Of a DNA stretch of 64,000 bases, positions 36,969-49,562 are shown one piece after another. The stretch lies in NCBI GenBank assembly GCA_008802785.1, contig VUYT01000002.1:310001-374000 (forward strand), in the 5' to 3' direction. Both the position numbers and the translations under genes were made by a program. Numbering within the stretch: the first letter of the stretch is position 1; each line of letters begins with the position of its first letter. The notes under the pieces are model-generated. The model saw nothing but the letters and a program-made list of their open reading frames with translations, searched no databases and was not told the DNA's origin. The DNA is from Symmetrospora coprosmae. Lineage: Eukaryota; Basidiomycota; Cystobasidiomycetes; Symmetrosporaceae.

Positions 36969-39900
36969 ATGCTCGCTGCTGCCCGCTCTCTGCGCAGCCT
37001 CGCCGTCAGATATCCGAAGAGGGCAGCACTCCGAGTCGCCGCCACCACCACCACCACCACATACTCTGACACACACACATACGCAACCATGGCATCCACA
37101 TCCACATCGTATGCAATCCCAGACAAGTACGGCAACTTTAGACGCTCGGCCGGGCCAGTCAACCTCAAAGAGTCGTACAACCAGCCCATCAACGTCACAA
37201 AGTGGACATCCGACAAGACGGGACTGCGCGTCGTCCACGTCGACGTGGAAGGACCGCTGTGCAACCTCTATGCGAGCGTGGCCACAGAAATCTTCAACGA
37301 CTCGGGCTGCCCACACACGCTTGAGCAGTGGGTCCCGATCTGGACCGGAGCCCTAAATGACATTCTAACCCTGTCCTCGCCCACAGCCTCGTCTTCCTGG
37401 GCTCGGAAAAGTACCCTTTCAAGGTGGGACACAGGGCTGCAGTAGGGTCGTCTGACTGACGAGGAGCAGTGAAGCTAATGCCCACGCCGCTTGACGCAGG
37501 GCGTCCTCGACTCCCTCGCCAACCGTGCATTCGCATCGGGGACGAACGCCTGGACAGACACGACAAATACAACGTACACTGTCACCACAGCTGGCGAGGA
37601 AGGCTTCCTCAGGATCTTGCCGAGTGGGTGCTTTGTGGCCGGTCTGCCTGGAGCTGCAGAAGCTGACCATGGATGCCACCGATCTCTTCTTGCCCCGCTA
37701 AAGTCTACATGGATCACATCCTCTACCCGTAAGTGCTCACGGAAGTAAGGCCGAAGTCACCCTCATAACATTAGACTGACCTGCCTCCGGCTCTATCAGG
37801 ACCATCACCGACGCCGGCTTCACCACCGAGGTGTACCACATCAACGGCAAAGCAGAGGACGGCGGTGTCGTCTACAGCGAGATGCAGGGTCGAGAGAATG
37901 CCTCATTCTCCGTCATGGGTCTCGCACAGCAGCGTGCACTGTACCCCGACGGCAGCGCATACCGCAGCGAGACGGGCGGCCTGATGTCTGCGCTCCGCGT
38001 GCTGACGGCCGACCAGATCAGGCAGTACCACGGCAGCTACTACCTCCCGCACAACCTGTGTCTCTTTGCGACGGGCAAGATCGATCCCACCAAGCTGCTG
38101 CAAGTGCTCTCGGAGCAGGTCGAGCCGTCCATCGAGGCGCACCAGCAGGCGCGCGGGCCGAAACCCGACGGCTGGAAGCGGCCCTTCATGGACACGCCGA
38201 GCCGCGCCGCGCCCACGCTCAGCGGGGACAAAGTGGAAACTGTCGAGTTCCCGGAGAAGGACGAGTCCATGGGCGAGGTGTGCATCTCGTGGGTCGGCGT
38301 CGAGAACACAGACTACCTTACCGACAAGGCCATCGACATCCTCAACGCGTACCTCAGCGACTCGGCCATCTCGCCCTTGCAGAAGGAGCTCGTAGAGGTC
38401 GACGACCCGCTCGCGACGGAGATCGCGTTCGACACACTCGACCAGACCACCACCATCATCAACCTCAACATGAGCAGCGTGCCCACCGAAAAGCTCGACG
38501 GAGCGGCTGAGCAGGCAAAGGACGTCCTCCGCAAAGTCCTAAAAGAGGGTATCGATCTCGACAGAATGACCATGGTGCTGCACCGGGAGCAGAGGAAGGT
38601 GGGTCAAGTGCCGTCACAAACAAAGCTTCGACCAGTTATGCTCACTAGTCGTCCTCGTGTGTCTCTCCAGCTCCTCAACACTCTTGAGAAGGATGCGGCC
38701 GACGCACTCACCTACTCCCTGCTGTCAGACTTCCTCTTTGGGGCTGAAGACAGCTCGGACCTACCGAAATCACTCGACGACATCAAGCGCTTCAAGGAGC
38801 TACTCAGCTGGGACGCCAAGAAGTGGGGAGATTTGCTTGAAAAGTGGGTTTCCGTCCAAACAACCGCATTCCGAACGAGGTATCACAGGCTTATGCGCAG
38901 TGCGCCCTCTCCAGGTACTATCTGGACGCAAGCTCGCTCACCGTTATTGGAAAGCCGTCGGCATCCCTCGCTGACCGTCTTGAAGCCGAGACAAAGGCGC
39001 GCGAAGAGAAGCGGCAGACCGAGCTCGGCGAGGCGGGACTCAAGAAGCTCGCGGACAAAATCGAGGAGGCGCAGAAGGAGAACGACCGCGATATTCCACC
39101 AGAGATGCTCAAGGACTTTAGGATCCCCGATGTTGCTGGTATCCGATGGATCGACGTGACGAGCGCTGGTGCAGGCACCAACAAGGGCTCATTCGGCGAC
39201 AACGACGTTCAAAAGCACCTAGAGAAGGACACCACCGACCTACCCTACTTCATCCAGTTTGAGCGTGAGTCTGCCTGCGGGCGTCGGTCTGTCTTGTCCG
39301 TTCCGGAGTTACGTCAGGCTGAGAGACCCAAATGGCGCTCTCAGACGTCCAATCCAACTTTATCGAGGTCTCGATCTTCCTCGAGGCGGCCAACCTGCCC
39401 GCCAAACGGGAGCTGCTGAACTTGTACATGAACACGTTCCACTCGCTTCCAATTGAGCGTGATGGTCGCACCCTGCCGTTCGAGGAGGTTGTGAAGCTGC
39501 TCGACACCGAGACGGTCGACTACGACATTTCGTTCGGGAGCGGACTGAGCGAGCAGATTGAGGTCAGCATCCGGGTCGAAAAGGACAAGTACACGACGGC
39601 CATCTCGTGGCTGCGCGACCTGCTCTTTGGCTCGCAGTTCGACGAGTCCCGCCTCAAGATTGTCGCCAAGAAGCTCGCGCAGAACCTGCCCAGCGAGAAG
39701 CGGGAGGGCCTCTCGGTCGCCACTGGGGTGTTCCGCGAGCTCACGCAAGATGCCTCCGCAAGTGCTGGACTGGCCATGGGCCTGATCGCACGCCTGAAGA
39801 GCAGTCCGGCCATTGTCGAGAGGCTCAAGACAGAGCCGCAGGCAGTCGTCAAGGATATGGAGGAGCTCAGGCAGGCCTGTGAGTATTGCGAGGGGTGTCT

Positions 39901-41004
39901 AGCAACGCGACGGTCGCTGACGGATCATGCATGCGTACCTATTGTCGCACAGTGACCTCGCCAATGGGCATGCGCATAGCCGTGTCTGGTGACATTCTTG
40001 CCCTGACGGACGCAAAGGCCGCATGGGCAAAGCACTTCCATGCCGTAAAGGTGAGGGCTTGTGCGGGAGAGCAGCTGCGACACCGCGATCCTATAGGGGC
40101 CGAATTGACTTTGATGATGTTCGCACCGCTTGTTAGCCCGCCAAGCTCAGCCCGGTTGTCTTTGGCAAGGATTGCCTATCGCCGCTGGGCAAGAACCCCG
40201 CCAACAAGGCCACTGTCGTTCCACTGCCGAGCATCGAGTCCTCCTTCAGCTATCACATTGCGAAAGGGTGGGTGTTGCGTTACTGCTGTCTCGACGGACA
40301 CGAGCTTACCCCTGTTTCTTGCCAGCCCGAACACATACGATCACCCGGATCTTCCGGCTCTTATGGTTGCACGAACCGTTCTCAATGCGCTCGAGGGGCT
40401 GCTCTGGAAGAGCATCCGCGGGGCTGGGCTCGCATACGGCGCCAACATCGTCTCGGACGTCGAGCGGGGATTCACATACTTCCGCGTGTACCGCTCGCCA
40501 GACTGCTCAAAGGCCTACGTGGCCGCGCGTAAGGCAATGCAGTCGATGCTCGACGGGAGCTACATGCCACTTGACGACCTCATGATCGAGGCCGCCAAGT
40601 CCGAGCTGGCCTTCTTCACGGCCAACGCCCAGTCCACGCTGTCGTCTGCGGCCGAGAACGCCTTCGTCAACGAGGTGCTCCGCGGCGTGCCGCAGAGCTA
40701 CCAGCGCGACTTGCTCGAGAAGGCTGGCCGCGTCTCGAAGGATGAGGTCGCGGATGCCATCGAGAAATGGCTCATGCCCATCTTTGACCCAAAGACCAGC
40801 ATCGCAGCCGTCGCGACTGCAAAGAGCAAGTCCGACGACGTGCAGAAGCAGCTTCGAGAGATCAATTTCGACGTCACTGTGCTTGATATCGTTGGGGAGG
40901 GCGAGCAGGACGGAGACGGTGAGGGAGAGAGCGGGAGCGAATCTGGGGATAGCGATGAGAGCTGGAGCGAGGTCGAGAAAGGCAGTCAGCCAGAGACAAA
41001 GTGA
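36969..41004 (+). CDS. M16-family zinc metalloprotease (YOL098C-like)
   Basis: Large inverzincin-type protease. Exons: 36969 (or 37089)-37327, 37387-37423, 37500-37623, 37704-37728, 37800-38598, 38671-38843, 38915-39264, 39345-39878, 39953-40050, 40137-40267, 40326-41004; 1102 or 1062 aa. The zinc motif HxxEH reads GCPHTLEHLVFLGS and is split between exons 1 and 2. It is followed by NAWTDTTNTTYTVTTAG and ILPIYMDHILYPT, as in this family. Exon 4 is 25 nt. The outer start adds MLAAARSLRSLAVRYPKRAA, a mitochondrial-like presequence, then a Thr/Ala run coded by an ACC/AC-rich tract, before the second ATG (MASTSTSYAIPDKYGNF). The C-terminal tail is acidic (EGEQDGDGEGESGSESGD). Confidence 0.9.
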
Positions 41005-41371
41005 GGATGGCAACTTGTGAGCTGAAGAAGTCGGTGCGAGTGTAGCAGAATCTTGGGGGCAAAACAGGCATGTGAAGATGAGACGAGGCAAGCCGAGGTG
41101 CTTGCTCAGGTTGAAAATCGGCTTCCAGGCAAGTCGAAAACGGACCCGCAGGCGACGGGTATGCAGGGTGGCAGAGGGAGCTCTAACATAGAAGGAGGGA
41201 GTACGTAGAGGATACACGTCGGGCAACGGATGCCAATGCTGGCTGCAACTGAAAGATTAGCTGAACTATTGACAGGGTATCTGGCACGCCGGAGATGGCA
41301 TTTGTGGCTCAAAATCGGGACTAGCAGTGTATCGTCCTCTCGTCTTGGCCATCCATCCATGCTCACAAATT
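41005..41371. other. Convergent intergenic region
   Basis: 367 bp between the M16 protease and histidine kinase 3' ends. No feature recognised. Confidence 0.4.
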
Positions 41372-44300
41372 CTACAGCGCCCGCGTACCTTTCCAGACGA
41401 GGCATTCGGTGATGGCCGCCTCGAGAGCAGAAGCACGGACTGGTTTGGGGAGATACATGTCGAAGTTGAGGGCGAGGAAACGCTCCTTGTCTCCGCTCAT
41501 GCTGTTTGCCGTCAGGGCAATGACTTTTGTCCCGCGGGCTGATGATCGCGGATGTTGACGGATAGCGGCCACCGCGCTGCCAGAACCTCATCGGAAGCAA
41601 CCAGTCAGCCATGGCATCGGAGCGCCCGGATCCCTCGTTTGCAGGAGACTCACGCTGGCCCATTCATGCGCGGCATCTCAACATCCTGCAGAATCGCAAA
41701 GAGTGATCAAGGTTAGCTTGATCGGCCTGAAGATGCACAGGACCTAGATAGTTCACCATGAGTATAACGTCAAAGTCGGCCTTGTCGACCTGATCCACTG
41801 CGTGTTGGCCATCATCGGCGACGGTGACCCTTGTAAAGCCCATCTTCCGAAGCAAGGCGGCATAGACCTCCTGCAGAAGGCTGTCGACCAGAGCCACACC
41901 GCAAGTCCGGGCGTGACGCGGCACAATCAGTCAAGACACCCCCTTGCGGCCAGTGAGTGCGCATGAACGCAGTACTGCTCACGCGTTGTCTTCGGCAATC
42001 AGGATTGAGCAACGATCCCGTGCAATTTGCGCCTTTTCGCTACTTGCAACCTGATCGGGCACGGACAATCTTGGATCGGCCAGAGGAACCTTCGCGAGGG
42101 GTATCCGCACATGGACGCTAGAGCCGACTCCAAGGGCAGATTGCAACGAGACAGTCCCGCCCATGAGCTCAATCAGCTGCGTAGGCGATCGTATCAGCAC
42201 TCTTGGCATGGCCGATCACATTCAGAGGAGAGAGAAGGCGACTGACCTGCTTTGCTATCGTAAGGCCAAGCCCGGATCCTCCGTAGTGTCTTGCTGTGCT
42301 GACACTCGCTTGGTGGAATGGCTGGAAGAGTTGAGGCAGCGTCTCGCCGTCAATTCCAATTCCTGTATCAACGATTTTGCAGTCCAGCATGATGGCCTCG
42401 CCGTGATCCTCGTGGCCGACAGAGAGTGTCACACCACCAGTCGTGGTGAACTTGACGGCGTTGGACACAAAGTTGGACAAGACCTGGGCAAGGCGCAGCC
42501 GATCGCCAAGAAGCGGACCAGCGTATGCACTCGTGGCTTCTCTGTTGAAGTACAGCAGCTTTGCCTCTGCCATGCTGCCAAATATGTCCATGTCGCGCAG
42601 GAGGTCGACGAGGAGGAATGGCGTCCGCTCGATTTCCAGCTTGTTCGCTTCCATCTTGCCAATGTCGAGGACCATCGAGACGAGCTGGAGAAGGAGCTCT
42701 CCGGCCTGAAGCTGCTTGCTCACGAGGCTGCGTTGGCGCTCGCCGAGAGATGCGTCTGCCAGGAGCAGCTCGCTGATGCCGAGCATCCCGCTGATTGGGG
42801 TGCGAATCTCGTGGGATAGGCTCGAGACAAAGACCGACTTCATCCGCGACGCCTCCTTTGCCGCCGTCTCGCTCGCGAGAAGTGCCTCGCGCTCAATCTG
42901 GCTCTGCTGCAGCGCAACCTCGGCCTGCTTCATGGCCGTGACATCTGTGCACACGATGGCGATGCCGGAGAAGTCGCCGGTGCCCACGACACCGCCTGTG
43001 CCCAGTGTCGTTGCTGTGTCCGAGCCAGCCCCGCTCTGCATGTTGGCCAGGTCGTGGTCCCGCTCCGTGAGCTCGCGGAGCGGTGTCAGGCGGTACCGAA
43101 AATTGCATGCGCCCACGGTGCTCTGGAAATCGCGCTCGGTAGGCAGACCGTTTGTCCGCGCGTGCTGATCGAGCATCTCGCGCACTTGCACGATAAGCAG
43201 CGGATCGCCCCACACTGTCGAATCGAGCAGCTTGCCCGCCGTGGCGTCTCGGTCGCCCATCCCAAGGGTTGACGAGACGTGTCCGTCGAAGAGCGTGATC
43301 CGCCGTGCGGGGTCGACGACGATGAGGGCGATGGCGGCTGCGCGCAACACCGTAGAGACATAATGCCGGGCCTGGACCGCTTCCTGCCGCGCATTTATGA
43401 GGTCTTGCCCATCTGTGAGCGTAGACACAAAGCCCGTAACGCTCCCAGAGGGGTCCTTTGTTGGCCGGCCCCGCGCAATCATCCACCGGTACTGACCATT
43501 TTTGTTCTTGACGCGGTAGTTGAGGTGGATGTCCTGTCCTGTGCGAATGGAGTCGCCATACATTTCCACTGCTTGCTGAACGTCGGCAGGGTGGAAGCTG
43601 CCGGGTGCACGAGCGTTGAGTCAGCTCCCATTCTCGACCATGATGAGCATTCCAAGATCTTCAACCCACACATCCGCCCACAGTTCTGAGTTGGGCAATT
43701 CGGGATTCCAGCCTGTGAAGTCGTACCACTGGGTACTACGTGTGCGTGTGGTTCAGCTCCTGGACAGACGTCAACTCCGAAAGCTTCGACTCAACTCACT
43801 TGAGATATGTCACTACGCCATCCTTGGCACTGGTGAACAGGATCTGCGGCATCGATTCTATCGCGATCTATGCAATAGATAGGCATGCAGGAGATGCGCG
43901 TCAACCATATTGTACCGGAACAGCGAGGCGCTGATCTCGGCCGCACCTTGTAGAACTCGACAGGTACCCTCCGGCCATCGAGCGTGCTCTCGTCCACGCA
44001 TTCCTCGATGGTAGCCGGCGCTTTCACAGGTTCGGATTTCTTCCTGCTGAGCATGGGTCGTGTGAGCGGCTCGGTGGGCGAGATGTTCTCTGGAAGAATG
44101 ACGGGCGGGCGTTCAGGCGCCGTTTGTGGCGAGACGAGGAGCACGGCAAAATAGTACGATCTCTCGTTCGACGAGGCAAAGGAGGAGATGGACGCGTGCC
44201 ACCAGCGACTCGCGACGAGGTCGTCGACGAGAGTGAGGCACGATTGCACCTCTGTGGCCGGACTGGCCGAGTCGTCCCAATCCTCGGGGTCGTCGTAGCC

Positions 44301-45086
44301 ATTGTGGCCGCTGCGCCCAGTGCCACTGCCACTATCGGGAGCATGCGCGCCAGCGCCAGCCGCCGGGACATGGGCGTTGGCGTATGCTACGCCATTGCCT
44401 TTGCGATCGCTAAGTATCCGAGCCAGAGTGAAATTCGTCCCGCTGCGGTTCAGACGCGCGAGGTGGAACCCGAGCTTGTCGGTCGCGGACTCGCGGAAGA
44501 TCTCGCTGCTGTGCTGGCCGTACTCTTGCTGCAGAAGCGTGGCAGGCGGAGCAGCTGGCGATGGTATTGGCGGTGGGGTGTCGATGGTGCGCGGAGTGCC
44601 GGAGACGGACCGCATGATGGAATCGTTCCCTGTGGCTGGAAGGGGCGAGATGGTGGGTCGACTAGCAGTGGAGAGCCCCTGTGAGAGAGCCGTCTGCATC
44701 GTGGTGTCTCCGCTCCCGATATTGGTCCGACTCGCTGAAGACGGTTCTCCGCTTGCATGAGTGCTCCGGGCCTGCGATTTTGCCACCGCGGAGGTTGCTG
44801 CGAAGAAGCCAGACGAGGATGCGGGCGCTGCAGGGGCGGCTACTGCTCCCATGGCGGATGATGGCGGTGGTGGTGAGAAGACGGATGATCTGCGAGCGGC
44901 AGACCCAGCGGTACGGCTTGAACCGTGGCGTGAGAGGACGGGGACCACTTTGCGCGCTGCCTCGTTGGCAAAGACGAGGAGCTCTCCAGAGTCAAAGAGG
45001 AGGAAAGGCAGGCCGAGGCGGGCCAGAGCATGCTGTACGAGGTCTGGTGGGAGACCCCCCATGTCGGGTCCGGCGGTGGATGCCAT
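41372..45086 (-). CDS. PAS-domain hybrid histidine kinase with C-terminal receiver
   Basis: Sensor kinase for a fungal multistep phosphorelay. Exons: 45086-43947, 43843-43800, 43735-43670, 43597-42247, 42176-41983, 41880-41757, 41685-41654, 41576-41372; about 1051 aa. N terminus: PAS-like ARLGLPFLLFDSGELLVFAN, then ~300 disordered residues. A second PAS region follows (ILFTSAKDGVVTYLN, TQWYDFTGWNPELPN, then FHPADVQQAVEMYGD and LNYRVKNKNGQYRWMIARG), then a third (ALIVVDPARRITLFDG). Kinase: H-box SSLSHEIRTPISGMLG, N-box SNFVSNAVKFTTTGG, G1 KIVDTGIGID, G2 YGGSGLGLTIAKQ. Receiver: SILIAEDNA, phospho-acceptor Asp in ILMDVEMPRMNGP, Lys in YLPKPV. The acceptor Asp codon begins a 32-nt exon. No transmembrane segment, so probably a cytosolic sensor. 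Confidence 0.92.
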
Positions 45087-45465
45087 CCCGCGGCCGTTGC
45101 TCTCCCTCCTTCTCCTCCTCCCTCCCTTCGTTCGTTCGTTCGCCCCGAGGGAAGGTGGAGTGCGATGCGAGGATGCGACGTACTACTGCCGTACTACTGC
45201 CGTATCACTGAATGGACGATGTATGCAGAGGCGAGCAGAACTGTCGAGTGTCGGAAAGAAGCTCGGCCCGTCCTCCTGCCCTTCTGCCTGCCCTTTGTCG
45301 GATGACTGTAGCCGAGGCTAAGGCTGGCTCCGAGACCACCGACATCATACAGTATTGCACTCGTAGAGGTACTGCTGCCGCGGAGGTGTATCATGGGCAT
45401 AGCATAGCACGTACCGGATATCGGCATTGGACACGAGCGCATACATACGCACGCTGGACGCAGCC
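45087..45465. other. Divergent intergenic region, histidine kinase / DHHC
   Basis: 379 bp containing both promoters. A short (TTCG)4 microsatellite lies at 45127-45142 and an imperfect duplication of TACTACTGCCG near 45180-45202. No gene. Confidence 0.5.
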
Positions 45466-47604
45466 ATGCCGCAGACGGCTCAGGAGCAGCACGGCGGAGA
45501 GAGCCAAGGCCACACAGCAGCAAAGGCAAAGCAGCAGCAGCAGCAGCAGCGGCAGCCAGCATCATGGTGGGCAAGACAGCAGGAGCGAATGAGAGAGGAC
45601 CAGAAGAAGCGGATGGCCAAGCCAGATCCTTGGATCGCGCTCAGGCTCGCAGGTGGGCGCTACACCGCGCCGCGCGCACGAGTCTCATCATGCGCGACGC
45701 AACCGAAAGACTGACGGCTTGCATCCTCCCCCCAAATGGACAGTCGGGATATGTGTCGCACTCCTCATCTACTGCTACTACGTCTACGTGGGCCGCGTGT
45801 GCTACCCTATGCTCCGCCAGCTCGACGGCGCTCGGGGCTCCAGGACACAGGGCATCGTCTACCTCGTCCTCTTCAACATCCTCTGGCTCCTCCTGTGCTA
45901 CACGTACGCTCTCATCGTTCTCACTTCGCCGGGACTCGCAAAGGATGTGCGTGCCGTTCGCATTCCGTACCTTTTTCGGGAGCGCGGTGCTGACGCTGTG
46001 TACACCGCTCGATGGGCAGTATGTGCCAAAGGGACCGTGCCCTGAGCCACCGTTCCATCTACCATCCACAACGACCCAGCAAAGGCTGCCGACGGGCCCA
46101 GCGCTTGCCTTGACGCGCAATCAACCCCCTCGGCAACTGGCTGGCCATGCGTCTGCTGGACCCGTAAACGTCCAGCATCAGCCGGTCTCGCAGGAGGGAG
46201 ATGCGCCTGACCCGGACCGCTCGACGGACGCTGCAGGCGGACAGACCGCTCTAGCTCGCCCGCACACGACCGGCTCAGAAGGGTCCGACACGCTAGCCCC
46301 ACCGAACACCGCAGGGATCGCGCGGTACTCGACAGTCTCGCACCAGACTGCTGTGCCCGTTACCGATCAAGCGGGCTTCACGCCAGCGCCAGGCGTGGAA
46401 CTGCCCGAGCAGGCGATTGCTAACGAGGACAGCCAGAAGGCAGCTTTCGGGCCTGGCTTGGCGCAAGCTGCGCGGAAACTGGCTGGAACCGAGACCAGCC
46501 GAAACCCGGCTGGGTCACCCGCGCACACGCCGTCAGAAGATACGCCTGGGCTTGTGGCGCCAGCAACCGAAGCTGGGAAGAAGCAGACCGCCGAGCCTCG
46601 CCGATCCGTGGCTGCGAGCGTGCGATCTTGGTTCAATTCCGACGGACCGTTACCTGCGAGCAGCAGTTCGCCTGCAAAAGGCGAGGCGCGCGATCTCCAG
46701 GAGACCGAGAAGGTCAGCGAGAAAGGCGTCTGGCGGACGAGCAGGCCTTGGGGCACGGCCGGCAGAGGCGACGATGAGACCAATGGCAAGGCCAAACCTC
46801 CCCTTGTCCGGGAGGTCCCCCTGTCCGGCCCGCTTCACCCATACCTCCGCTACTGCAACAAGTGCGAGATCGTCAAGCCATACCGTACCCATCACTGCCG
46901 GCACTGCGGGACGTGCATTTTGAATATGGACCACCATTGTCCATGGATCGGACAGTGTGTGGGTGCGCACAATCACATCTACTTTGTGACCTTCTGCTTC
47001 TGGGCTTGCGTGAGTTGGGCTCGTTGCTGCACTTTGACGATACAAGCTCGCGAGCTCACTGTGCCGCTGTACGGTGCGACCTGTCTATCTGCCGCAGATA
47101 TCCCTCGGCTACGTCTTTATCGCGCTGCTGGTCGCCCTGCTCGCGCCCAATGTGACTCCTCGACCCAGCATTGACGCGCAGACGACCGTCATCTGCGCGA
47201 TTGCAGCCGTCTTCTCCCTGTTCACGGGGAGCATGGCCGTGTCGCACTGGGTGCTGATCCTGCAGGGGCAGAGCACGATTGAGAGCATGGCGATTGCCGA
47301 CATGAAGCACTGGGAGAGCACCAAGCTGAACAGCGCTCACGGGATGCTCGGGCTGCGCGCCAAGCGCGAGACAAAGGCGGCGTGGGACAGGGAGTGGGGC
47401 CCGCTCGACACCGAGGGGAACCTCTGGTACCGTGACAGCCGCAAACAGAACTGGACGGCCGTCATGGGTACCCGCGTGTTGGCGTGGCTCATACCCCCAC
47501 CCAAGTACAGACCGGACGACGGGCTGTCGTACCTGCCGAATCCGCGCAGAGGTCCAGACGGCAAGTGGATACGACGCTCGGAGTGGCCCGAGGAGCTGAG
47601 GTGA
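45466..47604 (+). CDS. DHHC-type protein S-palmitoyltransferase
   Basis: Membrane-bound protein acyltransferase. Exons: 45466-45652, 45744-45946, 46020-47009, 47098-47604; about 628 aa. N terminus is Gln-rich ([16 protein letters not shown]) and cytosolic. Two membrane spans follow: [17 protein letters not shown] and [20 protein letters not shown]. Then comes an unusually long, Ala/Pro/Thr-rich insert (~285 residues), then the zinc-binding [43 protein letters not shown], with the catalytic Cys in DHHC. Spans 3-4: [18 protein letters not shown] and [20 protein letters not shown]. The tail holds a TTXE-like element ([12 protein letters not shown]). The layout resembles Pfa3-like enzymes; the exact orthologue is unsure. 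Confidence 0.9.
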
Positions 47605-47621
47605 TGCGGTTCGTAGACGGA

Positions 47622-47660
47622 CAGTCAGTCAGTCAGTCAGTCAGTCAGTCAGTCAGTCAG
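47622..47660. repeat. (CAGT)n microsatellite
   Basis: About 9.75 uninterrupted copies of CAGT, 18 bp after the DHHC stop codon, so probably in its 3' UTR. Confidence 0.95.
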
Positions 47661-47831
47661 AAGCAGTAGAAGTATATCTTGTTGTTGCGACTCGTGTCAC
47701 CCTGTAAGTCGAGGTCGCTGCCAGATCGCCACCACTTTGCGTTGCCCTGTCCGACGACTCCAGGCCACGGCTCTTTCTCTCGCTGTACCCTATTCGCAAC
47801 ACCCATCAGGCACGCAGCCCACCGTCAAGCA

Positions 47832-48669
47832 ATGCAGCGCACACTCGGTACCGCATCTAAGACTCTCAGAGCTCTGCGCAGCTCGTCAGCTCTCCGCGCG
47901 CCGGCTGTCCTCGCGCGGCCGCTCTCCCTCGCCGCCGGCGCCAGCGCCGCCCGCCCCGCTTCTCGCATCACCAGCGCCGCCTTCCAGCAGCCCGCACCTG
48001 CAGTCAACGGCCGGCGCTTCCTGCAGAATGCCAGCGGATTCAAGCAGAACAAGGACGTCAGCTACGACGAGATCAAGGCGCTTGCCTCGCAGCCGACCGA
48101 GGTGCGTGCGGCGTCCTCCTGTCCGAGACGCCTGGGCCTGCTGCGATCGCGGGGACGCATGCGCGCTCGAGCTGTGCTGACGCTGTCCCTCCGCTATGCG
48201 TTGCGCCTGAGCAGGACGTGTACTTGATTGGTGAGTTCTGCGCTATAATCCGAGTGTCAATGCAGAACCCGAAGCTGACCGCTCAGTCTCCCCCTGCAGA
48301 CGTCCGCGAGCCGGATGAGGTCATGCTGGGAAGCATCCCTTCGAGCGTCAACCTGCCCCTGTCGAGCTTTGAGCAGGCGCTCTCGCTCGACGAGTCCGAC
48401 TTTACGCGCGCGTACGGCTTCCGCAAACCAAAGAAGAGCACGCCCATGATCTTCTTCTGCAAAGCTGGCATCAGGAGCGCGTCCGCCACGTCGCTCGCAA
48501 AGAGCAAAGGCTTCTCGCAGGTCCGGAACTACCCTGGCTCGTATGCGGATGTGCGTTGCTTGCTCCACTTTATCATGTATTGCCAGCTCTGACGCTGACG
48601 CTGCCCTCACCCCTTCGTGCCCCGTATCGCCCGCAGTGGGAGGCTCACCAGTCAAAGAGCGACGACTGA
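47832..48669 (+). CDS. Single-domain rhodanese, probably mitochondrial
   Basis: Sulfurtransferase. Exons: 47832-48101, 48215-48230, 48300-48550, 48637-48669; about 189 aa, all phases agree. The first ~60 residues are a classic mitochondrial presequence rich in Arg/Ser/Ala with no acids (MQRTLGTASKTLRALRSSSA). The domain follows: VSYDEIKALASQPTE, DVYLIDVREPDEVMLGSIPS, SVNLPLSS and the active-site loop MIFFCKAGIRSASATSLAKS with catalytic Cys. It ends YPGSYADWEAHQ, the usual rhodanese finish. Exon 2 is just 16 nt and supplies DVYLI and the first base of the conserved Asp; without it the core strand is lost. Confidence 0.92.
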
Positions 48670-48904
48670 AGCGGCGTCCGTGTTGCCTGCAAGACTATGT
48701 AGCTAGTAGCGAAAAGACCAATGCGAGACATCTCTCCCTCGACAAGGCTTTCTGGCTCGGCCGGCCTGCCAACCTTATCGCTTGCGGCAATGTGCAACAG
48801 TGTTTCGTACAACGACAATGGGATGGATGGCGAAGAAGCGAGACGAAATACGGAGAGCGGAAGGAAGGGGAGCGTGGCTGGCCCTGCAGCACGCCTGCGA
48901 GCGA

Positions 48905-49562
48905 CTACTGCGCCACCTTTTTGCTCCGGCCGAGTCGCTTCTTCATGCGCTGCAGGCGCTTTGCCGACATCTGCAGGCAGCGATGGCGAGAGGCAGATGT
49001 CAATGAGTGTGCCAAGACGCGACGGGGGCAGCAGCCTGTCCTTGCACTCACGCGCTGAGCTGCTTCCTCGAGTCTGCGCTTCTCCTCGAGTGCTTCCCGC
49101 CGTTCTTTCGTGATGGCGCGGCGTCTGCATGATCGCGGGACAGGGCGATGTCAGTCCTGGGGCACACGCGAAAAGGCTGACCGCGAACGAAGGAGAAGAT
49201 TGACCCACTTCTCGATGTCTGCCGCCTTCTCCTGCTTGAGCTCTCTGTAAAAGCGCAATTGCCGAGGTGGTCCAGAGCAGACATGTCAGCCGGCACAGCG
49301 CAAAGTCGTCTGTCTGCACTTGCTTCGAAGGCGCAGCGCACCGCTCCATCTTCTTGACGCCCTCATCGCGCAGCCGCTCGCTCATGCGCGTCTCCCAGTT
49401 CTTGCCGAGCTTCTTGCTCTTCTGCGTGTTTGCCGTCGACCCTCCCGTCTTCGTAGCCTTCCATGGGCGCACGCGGTTCGCGGCGGCTTCGGTAGAGAGT
49501 GTCGGTGGAGCTGCTGCGCTCTCAACAGGCGTGGTCGTTGCAGATGTTCCCTCGTTGCTCAT
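48905..49562 (-). CDS. CGR1: rRNA-processing protein Cgr1
   Basis: Nucleolar factor for 60S pre-rRNA processing. Exons: 49562-49342, 49244-49209, 49124-49052, 48970-48905; about 131 aa. After a Thr/Ala-rich start comes the Cgr1 core: NRVRPWKATKTGGSTANTQK, SKKLGKNWETRMSERLRDEG, VKKMERELKQEKAADIEKRR, AITKERREALEEKRRLEEAA, then MSAKRLQRMKKRLGRSKK. The Lys/Arg/Glu coiled-coil and the MSAK..RMKKR basic tail are typical. Size matches the family. Exon 2 is 36 nt. Divergent from RPB8 (389-bp gap), so two genes tied to RNA polymerase or ribosome production may share a promoter. Confidence 0.9.

Noticed and set aside
38844-38914. Extra residues WVSVPNNRIPNEV in the M16 protease
   Set aside because: These come from reading through a 71-nt intron in part; splicing gives LLEKYYLDASSLTVIGKPS, matching the family.
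46620-46640. GGTTCAATTCC, resembling a tRNA B box
   Set aside because: It lies inside the DHHC coding exon, with no A box or cloverleaf around it. No tRNA was found anywhere in the window.
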